Notes under the pieces: model-generated | Seen by the model: the letters and a program-made list of their open reading frames with translations, nothing else | The model's database searches: none | What the model was told of the DNA's origin: nothing | Shown: positions 23,272-34,654 of the stretch, piece by piece | How the letters are laid out: every line of letters begins with the position of its first letter | Numbering within the stretch: position 1 is the first letter of the stretch | Program-made: the position numbers and the translations under genes | From: a marine bacterium B5-7 | Lineage (GTDB): Bacteria; Pseudomonadota; Gammaproteobacteria; Arenicellales; CAJQKF01 | Direction of reading: 5' to 3' | Length of the DNA: 48,768 nucleotides | Assembly: GCA_021604525.1 (NCBI GenBank) | Contig: BQJD01000026.1 | Coordinates: forward strand, 1 to 48,768

Positions 23272-24093
23272 TTATCTGCTGCGATGAAGGATAACTTCAA
23301 GTACGAAGCGGCTGCCAAAATACGCCAATACCAGAATCAGAAAACCTGCGATTGTCCACACGGCAGCGACTCGGCCCCGCCATCCCCATAGCATGCGGCC
23401 GCCGATGAGAATCGCAAAGGTGACCCACGCGACCATCGATAGCACTACGTGATGGTTGAATTTAAATGCACTGCCAAAAAGCTCCTGGGAGAAGACACTT
23501 CCGGATATAAGGGAGATGGTCAGGAGGGCGAATCCGATTGCGATAAGCTGGAATAATATTCGTTCCATGGTTTCCAGCGGTGGCAGAGAATGGAAAAAAC
23601 TGCCAGACCGTTTGTTTTGCAGATACCAATCCTGAAGCATCAGAATCAATGCCTGACAAAAGGATAATGCAAACAGACCGTAGGCCACGATGGATATTAA
23701 TGTATGACCAACGGCGACCGCGTCAAAGTCGGTGATCGGCATGGGTGGTCCGGGGAAAAACCTGGCGATTAACACATCGATCAAGGCAAACGGTACGATG
23801 ATTAATCCGAGCGTCGCCAATGGCTGACGTGCGAGAGCCAGTATAAAGAGTACAACTACCACCCATGCAGTGAGCGACAAGGCGTTGCCAAGATCGAGAT
23901 CAATTGTCGCACCGCCGAATATTGTGCTGATGAGAGCGAAGGCGTGACAGCCGGCAGCCAGAAGCAATAGTGCATAAACCAGTGGCCTGACTCGACCGTT
24001 GGATTCATCGAGATCGCGAAAGAGTAAAAAGATCACCCATGCGTAGAGGGCGATTGCAGCATAGACCCACAGGTCGGCGAGGACAGACAACAC
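23272..24093 (-). CDS. ypjD: Inner membrane protein YpjD, CcsA/cytochrome c assembly-like
   Basis: A 273-residue polytopic protein with about eight hydrophobic segments, related to the CcsA/ResC heme-handling family. The C-terminal part carries SGSVFSQELFGSAFKFNHHVVLSMVAWVTFAILIGGRMLWGWRGR followed by GFLILVLAYFGSRFVLEVIL, the region that in CcsA holds the WWD-like periplasmic loop and heme-ligand histidines. A full WWD motif is not evident, which fits YpjD rather than a true cytochrome c synthetase. It is divergent from ffh, the usual neighbour in Gammaproteobacteria. Confidence 0.87.
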   Translation of the reverse strand: MLSVLADLWVYAAIALYAWVIFLLFRDLDESNGRVRPLVYALLLLAAGCHAFALISTIFGGATIDLDLGNALSLTAWVVVVLFILALARQPLATLGLIIVPFALIDVLIARFFPGPPMPITDFDAVAVGHTLISIVAYGLFALSFCQALILMLQDWYLQNKRSGSFFHSLPPLETMERILFQLIAIGFALLTISLISGSVFSQELFGSAFKFNHHVVLSMVAWVTFAILIGGRMLWGWRGRVAAVWTIAGFLILVLAYFGSRFVLEVILHRSR

Positions 24094-24278
24094 GATAATT
24101 ACACCACTGGTTTTCGCGAAAGATTCACGCGGCAGTTTAAGAGCCGTGAAGATAAATTAAAAGGACAAGGTGATAGATGCGTCTTAAGATGGCGGCTCGT
24201 ATCCAAATTCGCGATAATTGGGTGTCAAAGTCAGGTGCCGGGTCGCATTATGCCGGCAGCAATTCGGAGTGCAAGAGC

Positions 24279-25643
24279 ATGTTTAATAATCTGGGCGATC
24301 GCCTCAAGCAAACTTTTAAAAGCTTAAGCGGTCGGGGACGCCTCACTGAGGACAATATCAAGGACGCGTTGCGTGAGGTGCGTATTGCATTACTTGAGGC
24401 GGATGTCGCTTTACCGGTAGTTCGATCGTTTATCGAGCGGGTTCGTGAGCGGGCAGTCGGTAAGGAGGTGCTCGACAGTCTTCAACCCGGCCAGGCTGTG
24501 GTCAAGGTTGTCCACGACGAACTCGTGGTGTTGATGGGATCACACAACGACTCTCTCAATCTGTCGGCTCGACCTCCTGTGGTTATCCTGGTGGCCGGAT
24601 TACAGGGTGCGGGCAAGACGACCACGGTTGGCAAGCTGGCCCTATTTCTACAGGAACGCCAGAAAAAGTCGGTCATGGTGGTTAGTGCCGACGTTTATCG
24701 TCCAGCGGCAATCGATCAGCTTCAAAGGGTAGCGGAATCCGTTGGGGCGGAATTTTTTCCATCCAGTGCGAATCAGAACCCTGTCGATATCGCCCGGGCG
24801 GCGCAGGCCGAGGCGGTTCGCCTGTCTAAGGACGTGTTAATAGTCGATACAGCCGGACGCTTACACATTGATAGCGATCTCATGGATGAGGTACGTAAGG
24901 TACATGCCGCGGTTGACCCGGTCGAAACACTCTTCGTCGTGGATTCCATGACCGGTCAGGATGCGGTTGTCAGTGCCAAGGCATTCGATGAAGCACTTCC
25001 ACTAACTGGTGTGATCCTGACTAAAACGGATGGTGATGCCCGCGGTGGCGCGGCATTGTCATTACGGGAAGTAACCGGTAAGCCGATCAAGTTTCTGGGT
25101 ATCGGCGAAGCCATGGATGCCCTGGAAGCCTTTCATCCTGAGCGTGTCGCGTCGCGAATCCTCGGCATGGGCGATGTACTGACCCTCGTTGAGGAGATTG
25201 AGCGCAAGGTTGATCACGATAAAGCCCAAAAACTCGCCGCCAAGGTTAAAAAAGGTAAGGGTTTTGATCTGGAAGATTTTCGCGAGCAAATGCTGCAAAT
25301 GGAACAGATGGGGGGGCTTGCCAGTCTGGTAGACAAGCTGCCTGGAATGGGAAAAGTTCCCAATTCAGTTCTGAATCAGATAGGTGACAAGCAAACACGT
25401 CAGGTTGTAGCGATTATCAACTCCATGACACCCCATGAGCGTTCATTTCCGGCGGTGATTCGTGGATCAAGAAAAAAACGCATTGCCAAGGGTTCCGGAA
25501 CCGAGGTTCAGGATGTCAACAGACTCCTGAAACAATTCTCGCAAATGCAGAAAATGATGAAAAAAATGGGCAACAAAAAGTCCATGATGCGGATGATGGG
25601 GCAGATGAGAAAAGGCGGCGGCATGCCCGGTATGCCATTCTAG
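24279..25643 (+). CDS. ffh: Signal recognition particle GTPase Ffh
   Basis: The protein subunit of SRP binds 4.5S RNA and signal sequences and docks on FtsY. The N domain begins MFNNLGDRLKQTFKSLSGRG. The G domain has AGLQGAGKTTTVGKLA, the DTAGRL box, TKTDGDARGG and the closing GMGDVLTLVE. The C-terminal M domain is methionine-rich (QMLQMEQMGG, FSQMQKMMKKMGNKK, MRMMGQMRKGGGMPGMPF) and contains the GSGT RNA-binding motif. The start at 24279 gives 454 residues, one more than E. coli. The in-frame ATG at 24177 would add 34 residues foreign to the family. Confidence 0.97.
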   Translation: MFNNLGDRLKQTFKSLSGRGRLTEDNIKDALREVRIALLEADVALPVVRSFIERVRERAVGKEVLDSLQPGQAVVKVVHDELVVLMGSHNDSLNLSARPPVVILVAGLQGAGKTTTVGKLALFLQERQKKSVMVVSADVYRPAAIDQLQRVAESVGAEFFPSSANQNPVDIARAAQAEAVRLSKDVLIVDTAGRLHIDSDLMDEVRKVHAAVDPVETLFVVDSMTGQDAVVSAKAFDEALPLTGVILTKTDGDARGGAALSLREVTGKPIKFLGIGEAMDALEAFHPERVASRILGMGDVLTLVEEIERKVDHDKAQKLAAKVKKGKGFDLEDFREQMLQMEQMGGLASLVDKLPGMGKVPNSVLNQIGDKQTRQVVAIINSMTPHERSFPAVIRGSRKKRIAKGSGTEVQDVNRLLKQFSQMQKMMKKMGNKKSMMRMMGQMRKGGGMPGMPF

Positions 25644-25672
25644 CCATCACCAGAATTTCCAATAATTTACCT

Positions 25673-25703
25673 TTGGGATTTTCTCTGAATGCTGTGGTAG
25701 AAT
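25673..25703 (+). promoter_or_regulatory. Probable promoter of rpsP-rimM-trmD-rplS
   Basis: TAGAAT at 25698-25703 is a good -10 box. The nearest -35 candidate, TTGGGA at 25673-25678, is 19 bp away, longer than ideal. Position about 50 nt before rpsP is right for the ribosomal operon. Confidence 0.45.
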
Positions 25704-25751
25704 CCGCCGGTTTTCGACCTTAAAGCTAATATTCTAGAGGATAGATATTCT

Positions 25752-26015
25752 ATGGTAACCATCCGGATGGCCCGCGGTGGGTCCAAGAAGCGACCTTTTT
25801 ACGCCATTGTTGTTGCCGACCAACGTCGCGCACCGGGCGGGCGTTTTATTGAGCGAATTGGATTTTTTAATCCGGTGGCCAGTGGTCAGGCGGAAGAACT
25901 GCGCCTCGATCTCGAGCGGGCTGATCACTGGATCGGCCTGGGTGCGCAACCCTCTGACACGGTTGCCAAGCTGATCAAAAAGTCCCGCGAGACTGCCACA
26001 ACTGCGGCTGCCTGA
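25752..26015 (+). CDS. rpsP: 30S ribosomal protein S16
   Basis: S16 is a small-subunit protein needed for 30S assembly. The 87 residues show the invariant start [23 protein letters not shown], then [13 protein letters not shown] and [26 protein letters not shown]. Length is normal. It is the first gene of the conserved rpsP-rimM-trmD-rplS operon. Confidence 0.98.
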   Translation: MVTIRMARGGSKKRPFYAIVVADQRRAPGGRFIERIGFFNPVASGQAEELRLDLERADHWIGLGAQPSDTVAKLIKKSRETATTAAA

Positions 26016-26109
26016 GTTAAGTTAAATCTCGAGAGTCGAAACTTGTCCGGGATTCGTGTCGGGTTACAGCGTTCGGTCACGCGTCAGGATGCCGGCAAGG
26101 GCTAAGGAA

Positions 26110-26619
26110 ATGCGCGATGATGATACGGGGTGGATTGAACTCGGCTATGTAAACGGTGTTTTTGGTGTAAAGGGCTGGATAAAGGTGTATTCCTATACTC
26201 GTCCGCGAGACGGGATATTCGACTATCCAACCTGGACTCTTGATAAAAACGGTGTTGCAAATCCGTATCAGATAAAAGATTTTCGGGGCGATGGTACAGG
26301 GCTTTGCGCAAGACTTGTCGGTATTGATGAGCGAACATTAGCCGAATCCCTGGTCGGAGCACGCATTATGATTCCATCGTCACAATTGCCGCCCACCGTT
26401 GTCGATGAGTATTACTGGCGCGATTTGATCGGGCTTAAGGTTGAAAATCTTGCTGGCGTTACCTTCGGGAAAGTCGCTGAGGTAATGGAAACCGGAGCCA
26501 ATGATGTATTGGTGGTTGATGGCGATGAACGCCGGTTAATTCCGTTTATCGGCGACACGATTATTGAGGTAAATCTTGAAGCAGGGCGTATACAGGTAAA
26601 CTGGGAATCCGACTACTAG
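26110..26619 (+). CDS. rimM: Ribosome maturation factor RimM
   Basis: RimM assists 30S head assembly by binding S19. The N-terminal beta-barrel reads IELGYVNGVFGVKGWIKVYSYTRPRDGIFDY and the C-terminal PRC-barrel domain reads YYWRDLIGLKV, FGKVAEVMETGANDVLVV, RLIPFIGDTI and IQVNWESDY. The start is uncertain: ATG 26110 follows AAGGA but with only 1 nt spacing; ATG 26089 and GTG 26056 are in frame and would add 7 or 18 residues. The product is 169 residues from 26110 (E. coli 182). The next gene begins immediately after the stop codon. Confidence 0.93.
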   Translation: MRDDDTGWIELGYVNGVFGVKGWIKVYSYTRPRDGIFDYPTWTLDKNGVANPYQIKDFRGDGTGLCARLVGIDERTLAESLVGARIMIPSSQLPPTVVDEYYWRDLIGLKVENLAGVTFGKVAEVMETGANDVLVVDGDERRLIPFIGDTIIEVNLEAGRIQVNWESDY

Positions 26620-27378
26620 ATGCAACACGTTGGCGTCGTGACAATATTCCCGGAGATGTTTCAGATCTTGCGGGATTATGGAATGACGCGTCGGGCATTT
26701 GAGATTGACGCATTAGACCTGGACCTGGTAAACCCGCGAGACTTTGCCGAGAACACGTATCGCAGGGTCGATGATCGCCCCTACGGTGGTGGACCCGGAA
26801 TGGTCATGATGGCCGAGCCGCTTGATCGTGCAATAGATGCTGCGCTTGCACACGCAAAAGATGCGCGTGTCATCTACTTGTCGCCCCAGGGTGGGCGATT
26901 GGATCAGGCAGGAATTCGCCGGCTGGCACATGGGCCGGATATTGTATTCCTGTGTGGTCGATATGAAGGTATTGATGAGCGACTGATTGAAGCACGGGTG
27001 GATGCCGAGATTTCTATTGGCGATTATGTCCTCGCCGGTGGAGAATTGGCGGCAATGGTCATCATTGAGGCGATGGTTAGACTGTTGCCTGATGTGCTCG
27101 GTAATGATCAATCGGCTGAACAGGATTCGTTCACTGACAATCTGCTCGATTGCCGACACTACACAAGACCGGAATTGTGGCAGGGTTGCCCTGTACCGGA
27201 GACATTATTAAGTGGTGATCACGAAGCGATCAAACGCTGGCGCTTTGAAGATGCGCTTCGAAGAACGGCTCAAAGACGGCCCGAGTTGCTGGAATTGCTG
27301 ACAGCTACGAGGTCAGACGATGAAATGCGCGATTTGTTAAGACGAATCGCAGAAGAATGTAACGATGTGGAGACATGA
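26620..27378 (+). CDS. trmD: tRNA (guanine-37-N1)-methyltransferase
   Basis: A SPOUT-class enzyme that methylates G37 of tRNAs reading CUN, CCN and CGG, preventing +1 frameshifting. The 252 residues contain the trefoil-knot SAM site: [46 protein letters not shown] and [18 protein letters not shown]. The tRNA-binding C-terminal segment includes [28 protein letters not shown]. It directly abuts rimM and overlaps the first of three ATGs before rplS. Confidence 0.98.
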   Translation: MQHVGVVTIFPEMFQILRDYGMTRRAFEIDALDLDLVNPRDFAENTYRRVDDRPYGGGPGMVMMAEPLDRAIDAALAHAKDARVIYLSPQGGRLDQAGIRRLAHGPDIVFLCGRYEGIDERLIEARVDAEISIGDYVLAGGELAAMVIIEAMVRLLPDVLGNDQSAEQDSFTDNLLDCRHYTRPELWQGCPVPETLLSGDHEAIKRWRFEDALRRTAQRRPELLELLTATRSDDEMRDLLRRIAEECNDVET

Positions 27379-27380
27379 TG

Positions 27381-27725
27381 ATGAGTAACATAATCCAGGA
27401 GCTCGATAACGAACAGCTCAAATCCGATATTCCTGATTTCTCACCGGGCGATACCGTGCGTGTGCAGGTTCGGGTCAAGGAAGGTGAGCGAGAGCGACTT
27501 CAGGCTTATGAAGGGGTTGTTATTGCGAAGAAAAACCGCGGCTTGAACTCGTCTTTCACGGTGCGCAAAATATCTTACGGTGAGGGTGTTGAGCGTGTAT
27601 TTCAGACCCACAGTCCGATTGTAGCTTCCATCGAAGTCCGTCGTCGTGGCGATGTTCGACGCGCCAAGCTTTATTACTTGCGCGGACTGTCTGGCAAGGC
27701 CGCGCGAATCAAGGAAAAGATCTGA
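27381..27725 (+). CDS. rplS: 50S ribosomal protein L19
   Basis: L19 lies at the 30S-50S interface. The 114-residue product reads [20 protein letters not shown], then [57 protein letters not shown] and ends with [10 protein letters not shown]. Three in-frame ATGs occur in a row (27375, 27378, 27381). The third is chosen because GGAG at 27369-27372 is then 8 nt away and the protein matches the family start. Confidence 0.97.
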   Translation: MSNIIQELDNEQLKSDIPDFSPGDTVRVQVRVKEGERERLQAYEGVVIAKKNRGLNSSFTVRKISYGEGVERVFQTHSPIVASIEVRRRGDVRRAKLYYLRGLSGKAARIKEKI

Positions 27726-27753
27726 TCATACGATCATCATTTTTCGATTCCAG

Positions 27754-27783
27754 GGCGCGCTTCACCGAAGCGCGCCTTTCCTT
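27754..27783 (+). terminator. Rho-independent terminator after rplS
   Basis: A 10-bp GC-rich stem GGCGCGCTTC/GAAGCGCGCC with a 3-nt loop is followed by TTTCCTTTG, 28 nt after the rplS stop. The interrupted T-tract makes it a moderate terminator. Confidence 0.75.
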
Positions 27784-27830
27784 TGAGCGGTCCTGACAGG
27801 TCCGGTGCGTTAAAATGATCGCCAACTGAA

Positions 27831-29783
27831 ATGTCGGTGATGGGTATCATGAAACGCAATCAGCACAAGAGTTTTCAATGCACAACTGGACCTGTATACC
27901 GGCTTGCGCTGATCAGGCTTGTGCTGCTTGGAACTCTCAGTGCCACGGCGACTGCCGAGTTAACCCCTACACTTGATCTCGAACTTGAGCTGGAAAGTTC
28001 ACCTGGGGTTAACCAACCGGTAGAAACAGGTGCTACTCCGCAAAATGTCACGCCAGGTATGTCGGATAGCGACCTCCTTCGCGAAGGATTGAAACGCGTT
28101 GAATGGTTGCAAAAGGCCGGTGCCATGTCACTCGCCGAACAAGTGCTTATTAATGACCGCCCTTCCATAGAAGATCAGCAAGCATGGATCGATTGGGAGC
28201 GCCGCTTGTGGGAAAATTATAAAGCGCGCAATCAGTGGCAAAAACTCGTCGCAAGAATTGAATCGTTGCCACCAGAACTTGACGATCAATTTCTCTTTGA
28301 GGCGAACACTCTCGGTGTTGATGCGCTGCTTAATCAGCGTGAATTTATAAGGGCCCGCTCCTGGCTGCGTCGCTTGCTGTTGTCACCGAACGCCACTCCC
28401 GTTTTAATAGCTGAGTGGCGACGGCAGATCCTGACATCTTATCTCTGGGGTAATAATCTCAAGGATGCCAACGCGGCCATGCTGGAGTATGAGAGTGACT
28501 ACTTTCCCGATGACCATCGCTGGAATATTCTTCGTGCACGTACATTAATTCAGCTCGGTATGCCCGATCGAGCGGCTAGCCAGGTTGCATCGGTAACTAA
28601 CAAGGAGGGAACTCTGGTTGGTTTATTTGCCCGGTTTCGTGCGGGCTCTATGACACCGAACGAAGTAATCAGTAAGGCCGAGTCTATCGATGAAGCATCC
28701 CTTGACGATTCATTAAAGCGTGAACGCTACGGTCTGATTGCACAAGCCGCGCAAAGTGGCGGGATGTTACCGCAAAGCGTGTTAGCCAGCGAAAAAGCTT
28801 TGACTGTAACTATCGATTCCGTAGCGCAGCCACTGGTTACGATAACCGCAGGCGATCTGGTGGAAAGATATCGCGCTCTCGCTAGCCGAATTGCCAATGA
28901 CGCAAATCTTCTGGTTGGAGATTTTGCAGGCTGGATGGAATATACCGAACAAAAACTCAAGACCGTGCCAGCAGGTATGAGAGCCATGTATTCCTATGTT
29001 GGGCAAGCTGCTTCGACAACGGAGCTTGCTAATAAGTCGTTTTCCAAGCTGGTCGAATCATTGCATCAGTCTGGACTGACTCCGGTTATCTTCGAACTGT
29101 TCGGTGAAGGCAAACCACTTGGCGGTTTCGAAATGTTACGCGGTCCGATTGGCTTATTGCTGTCTGAGGAAGCCTTGCAGGCAGGTAATGTGAAACGTGC
29201 CGCTGCCTTGAGTGCGCCTATTACGCAACCGCCTGCAGGGACTTCGTACTTTGATTGGCGATTACGTCAGGCGCGTCTTGCAATTTATGCTGGCCAGATA
29301 CAAGACGGCGTCGATATGTTGCAGTCGCTTATGGATGCACTGGATCATTTAACCGAGGATGAGACTGATCGTATCCTGCAGGTAATATTCGATCTTCAGG
29401 CTCTTGGACGTCACACTCAGGCCGTGCCATTGCTCGAACGTACTTTGATGTTGTCAAGTGATGCCGCAAGACAGCGTGAGATCCTCTTCTGGCTTGCAGA
29501 ATCTATTGAGGGTAGTGGTGATCCAGGGCGTGCCGCGCTATTTTTTCTGCGCTCATCGAGCCTGGCTCGTGGTAATGCGATGTGGGAACAAAGTGCCCGA
29601 TATCGTGCCGCAAACGCCCTTAAGGAAGCGGGACTTATCGAGGATGCACGTGCACTGTACCGTTCTCTGCTTGCCAGCACACAGGATCCTGGGCAACGCG
29701 AACTACTTACCCGGAAATTGCAGGATCTATGGCTTCTTGAAAATAAGGAAGCACAAAACTCCTCAACGCCCGATGGATCGTGA
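27831..29783 (+). CDS. Exported TPR-like helical repeat protein, unknown function
   Basis: I cannot assign a function. The 650-residue product has a signal peptide (RLALIRLVLLGTLSATATA, cut near residue 42), then helical pairs resembling tetratricopeptide repeats through most of its length. Examples are LFEANTLGVDALLNQREFIRARSWLRRLL, WNILRARTLIQLGMPDRAASQVA and AANALKEAGLIEDARALYRSLL near the C-terminus. A Glu/Leu-rich segment (LDLELELESS) follows the signal. It probably lies in the periplasm as a binding scaffold. ATG 27849 is an alternative start. Its end overlaps xerD by 11 bases, so the two are translationally linked, though XerD is cytoplasmic. Confidence 0.75.
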   Translation: MSVMGIMKRNQHKSFQCTTGPVYRLALIRLVLLGTLSATATAELTPTLDLELELESSPGVNQPVETGATPQNVTPGMSDSDLLREGLKRVEWLQKAGAMSLAEQVLINDRPSIEDQQAWIDWERRLWENYKARNQWQKLVARIESLPPELDDQFLFEANTLGVDALLNQREFIRARSWLRRLLLSPNATPVLIAEWRRQILTSYLWGNNLKDANAAMLEYESDYFPDDHRWNILRARTLIQLGMPDRAASQVASVTNKEGTLVGLFARFRAGSMTPNEVISKAESIDEASLDDSLKRERYGLIAQAAQSGGMLPQSVLASEKALTVTIDSVAQPLVTITAGDLVERYRALASRIANDANLLVGDFAGWMEYTEQKLKTVPAGMRAMYSYVGQAASTTELANKSFSKLVESLHQSGLTPVIFELFGEGKPLGGFEMLRGPIGLLLSEEALQAGNVKRAAALSAPITQPPAGTSYFDWRLRQARLAIYAGQIQDGVDMLQSLMDALDHLTEDETDRILQVIFDLQALGRHTQAVPLLERTLMLSSDAARQREILFWLAESIEGSGDPGRAALFFLRSSSLARGNAMWEQSARYRAANALKEAGLIEDARALYRSLLASTQDPGQRELLTRKLQDLWLLENKEAQNSSTPDGS

Positions 29784-30666
29784 CACCAGTTTGGTCGATG
29801 CGTTTTTAGATAACATCTGGCTCGAGTCGGGTTTGAGCCGCAATACCCTCGATGCCTATCGCTCCGATCTGGGCAAGTTTTCCGAATTCGCATCTAAAAA
29901 CGGAAAGTCGCTGGAAAAGGCTTCACGCGAGACTGTGCAGTCCTACCTTGCGGAACGCATGAAAAAAACTTTCAGTGCGCGTAGCACGGCACGCACGGTA
30001 ACTACGTTGCGACGTTTTTACGGATACCTGATTCGCGAGGGAATTCTGTCAAGCGATCCCATGCAGGATATAAAGTCGCCACATATTGGTCGTTCACTTC
30101 CTGACTCACTTTCTGAAGATGACGTTGAATCTCTCTTGCAAGCGCCGGATACCGGCAAAACACTCGGATTACGCGACCGGGCGATGCTCGAGACACTTTA
30201 TGCCACAGGTCTTCGTGTGTCAGAGCTGGTTAATCTCGATGCCGGTTCACTTGATCGAACGGTTGGTGTAGTGCGGGTTATCGGCAAGGGCGGTCGCGAG
30301 CGTCTGGTGCCGATGGGCGATGTTTGTCTGGACTGGCTGGATCGCTACTTCAGGGAGTCACGTCCCGTGTTGCTGGATGGCAGGATAAGTGATTCGGTTT
30401 TCGTCACATCTCGTGGCAAGGCAATGACCCGGCAGGCATTCTGGCAGCTTATCAAGCGCCATGCCGCAGTAGCCGGCGTTCGATCCAGTTTGTCCCCGCA
30501 TACATTAAGACATGCCTTCGCAACGCATTTGATAAATCATGGTGCGGATCTTCGTAGTGTGCAGATGCTGCTTGGTCATTCCGATTTATCAACCACGCAA
30601 ATTTACACGCATGTCGCTCGCGAACGGCTCAAGAGTATCCATCAGACCCACCATCCACGAGGCTGA
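29773..30666 (+). CDS. xerD: Site-specific tyrosine recombinase XerD
   Basis: With XerC it resolves chromosome dimers at dif under FtsK control. The N-terminal SAM-like core-binding domain is LVDAFLDNIWLESGLSRNTLDAYRSDL. The catalytic residues are all present: Arg148 (TGLRVSEL), Lys172 (GKGGRERL), His243 and Arg246 (LSPHTLRHAFATHL), His269 (LLGHSDLSTTQIYTH) and Tyr278. The start at 29773 gives 297 residues (E. coli 298). Longer frames upstream lie inside the TPR gene. The mobile-element integrase at the right edge is a different subfamily. Confidence 0.96.
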   Translation: MDRDTSLVDAFLDNIWLESGLSRNTLDAYRSDLGKFSEFASKNGKSLEKASRETVQSYLAERMKKTFSARSTARTVTTLRRFYGYLIREGILSSDPMQDIKSPHIGRSLPDSLSEDDVESLLQAPDTGKTLGLRDRAMLETLYATGLRVSELVNLDAGSLDRTVGVVRVIGKGGRERLVPMGDVCLDWLDRYFRESRPVLLDGRISDSVFVTSRGKAMTRQAFWQLIKRHAAVAGVRSSLSPHTLRHAFATHLINHGADLRSVQMLLGHSDLSTTQIYTHVARERLKSIHQTHHPRG

Positions 30667-30669
30667 CAG

Positions 30670-30717
30670 CTAAATACTGCCCACACGGGATCGAACAAGA
30701 TATTGGGCGGAATTTAG
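30670..30717. repeat. Inverted repeat between convergent xerD and cnoX
   Basis: CTAAATACTGCCCA (30670-30683) pairs with TGGGCGGAATTTAG (30704-30717) over 14 positions with two non-Watson-Crick pairs and a 20-nt loop. The right arm covers the cnoX stop codon. It may act as a shared transcript end. The T-tract is absent. Confidence 0.45.
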
Positions 30718-31580
30718 TTGAGTATCAGACCGCCAAGTCGGCGTCGGTAGATCTTTACCTGCGGATTTGCGCTGCCGAGTGCTTCGAATATCTGAATCAT
30801 CTGACGACGGCCACCATCATCGTCATATTCCCGATCACGGATGACAATCTCAAGGAGTTGTTCAAGAGCTTCCTCGATATCACCGCGTGCATAGAGTACG
30901 GATGCCAGTAGGTCACGGGATTTGCTATCGCCCGGATCATTTTCAATAGCCGCTCGCAGAGCCGCTTCGTCCGGTGCATCGCCAACCCGCTCGACGAGGT
31001 CGAGACTGGCTTTGAGGCGTTTGCCCTCCGGACCATCTTTCTTATCATCAGGGAGCTGTTCAAAATATGTTTTAGCGCCCTCGATGTCCCCATCATCGAG
31101 TCGCAGCATCGCTAAACGGGTAAGGATTCGAGCATCGCCCGGGAGTTGCTCCAGCGCGTTGGTCAGGACCCCCTCGGCTTGCGTTCGATCACCACTTTCG
31201 ATAAGTGCGTCGATCTGTTCGAGGAACACCTCCACATCGTCACGAACATGACGATCAAGAAATTTGCGTACTTCCTGTTCAGGTAAGGCTCCCATGAATT
31301 CGTCAATCGCCTGGCCGTCGCGGAATAACTTGACAGTGGGTAGTGAGCGAACGCCGAAGTGCATGGCCAATGCCTGCTGCTCGTCGGTATTGACCTTGAC
31401 GAGGTGGAATGCTCCGGCGTATTCGTTAGCGAGTTTCGCCAGTATGGGCATCAGATTCTTGCAGGGTGCACACCAGTCTGCCCAGAAATCCACTAATACA
31501 GGAACTTGTTTGGATTTCTCAATAACCCGATCGACAAAATTGTCCTGGGTCGCAATGGATATAAATGGGGATTCGGACAT
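30714..31580 (-). CDS. cnoX: Thioredoxin/TPR protein, CnoX (YbbN)-like
   Basis: A cytoplasmic chaperedoxin: a thioredoxin domain fused to TPR repeats, known in E. coli to protect GroEL/DnaK clients under hypochlorous stress. Residues 1-105 are thioredoxin (VPVLVDFWADWCAPCKNL, with Cys37 and Cys40, and the cis-Pro in RSLPTVKLF). The remainder is helical repeats (LTRLAMLRLDDGDIEGAKTYFEQLP, DLLASVLYARGDIEEALEQLLEIV). The active site WCAPC keeps both cysteines, unlike E. coli CnoX (SxxC), so redox activity is likely. ATG 31580 (MSESPFISI) gives 288 residues. ATG 31640 would add 20 residues of no family likeness. Confidence 0.9.
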   Translation of the reverse strand: MSESPFISIATQDNFVDRVIEKSKQVPVLVDFWADWCAPCKNLMPILAKLANEYAGAFHLVKVNTDEQQALAMHFGVRSLPTVKLFRDGQAIDEFMGALPEQEVRKFLDRHVRDDVEVFLEQIDALIESGDRTQAEGVLTNALEQLPGDARILTRLAMLRLDDGDIEGAKTYFEQLPDDKKDGPEGKRLKASLDLVERVGDAPDEAALRAAIENDPGDSKSRDLLASVLYARGDIEEALEQLLEIVIRDREYDDDGGRRQMIQIFEALGSANPQVKIYRRRLGGLILN

Positions 31581-31693
31581 CGGTCGGGCCTTGCTCGATG
31601 AGAGTGTCTGGTTGTTCAGCGGTAAGCCGGACGCGTTCATGGGGCACGTTGTTTGGCCAAGCAGTACGCGCCACGCCCCATACGCGTTGCATT

Positions 31694-31780
31694 TGGTACC
31701 GAGGGTCGGACTCGAACCGACACGGTGTTTCCACCACCAGATTTTGAGTCTGGCGCGTCTACCAGTTTCGCCACCCCGGC
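31694..31780 (-). tRNA. tRNA-Leu (anticodon CAA)
   Basis: An 87-nt class II tRNA with encoded CCA. The anticodon stem CCAGA/TCTGG encloses CTCAAAA (anticodon CAA, reads TTG). The long variable arm is GGTGGAAACACC. The T-arm is GTCGG-TTCGAGT-CCGAC and the discriminator is A, needed for leucylation. The first acceptor pair is G1-U72 rather than G-C, an oddity. It resembles E. coli leuX, which also reads UUG. Confidence 0.94.
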
Positions 31781-31867
31781 TAATCGAATCATCTGGTCAT
31801 TGCACGCGGCTGCAAAAATAAATTCGCAGTTCGGACAAATTGCCCACGCACGATGAAACGGGGGCGT

Positions 31868-31873
31868 ATTATA
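31868..31873 (-). promoter_or_regulatory. Likely -10 box of the tRNA-Leu promoter
   Basis: On the minus strand TATAAT is followed by a GC-rich discriminator (ACGCCCCC), typical of stringently controlled stable-RNA promoters, about 88 nt before the tRNA. The -35 region 17 bp upstream matches poorly. Confidence 0.45.
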
Positions 31874-32029
31874 ACGTCAACGAACTGGCTGTACAGACCA
31901 TAGGGGATCGGATATTCGACCCAAGCAGGGTATCCGCGAGTTGTTTGGATGTGACTTTCGCAGCGCGTTTGATTCAGGTAACCTCGCGCCGCCAGATACA
32001 ACGTCGCTGACCCCACCACTGATCGTAAA

Positions 32030-34197
<2,168 letters not shown>

Positions 34198-34288
34198 AGC
34201 CAGTGAGTGTGGCATAATACCGCGCTTGATTTTCGATCACTGTTTGACACAGTGTATTTTATAACAACCACTTAACGGGATAATCTCG

Positions 34289-34618
34289 ATGAATTTCTTC
34301 ATTAGTGACGCGTTCGCACAAGCCGGTGGCGGTGGCCAGGGCGGCGGCTTGATCAGTTTGTTGCCTTTGGTCGTCATTTTCGTGGTGTTTTACTTTCTGT
34401 TAATCCGCCCTCAGCAGAAGCGTGCAAAGCAACATCGTGAGATGGTTGCTGCCTTGAAAAAAGGCGATGAAGTCGTAACCAATGGCGGCATACTCGGCAA
34501 GATTACCGACACGGACGACAACTTCGTTCAGGTTGAAATCGCATCCGGCGTAACTGTGCGCGTGCAACGCCACTCGGTCGCCCAAATGATGCCCAAGGGT
34601 ACCGCCAAATCCTCCTGA
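34289..34618 (+). CDS. yajC: Sec translocon accessory subunit YajC
   Basis: A small inner-membrane protein of 109 residues that joins SecDF in the holotranslocon. A glycine-rich N-terminus (AQAGGGGQGGG) precedes one transmembrane helix (LISLLPLVVIFVVFYFLLI). The cytoplasmic part RPQQKRAKQHREMVAALKKGDEVVTNGGILGKI is the family signature. It lies 91 nt after tgt, so it may have its own promoter (a CATAAT box is seen near 34215), though no clear -35 is present. Confidence 0.95.
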   Translation: MNFFISDAFAQAGGGGQGGGLISLLPLVVIFVVFYFLLIRPQQKRAKQHREMVAALKKGDEVVTNGGILGKITDTDDNFVQVEIASGVTVRVQRHSVAQMMPKGTAKSS

Positions 34619-34654
34619 GCAGGTTTCCCTGCGCCTTTCGTCGAGCATACCGCG

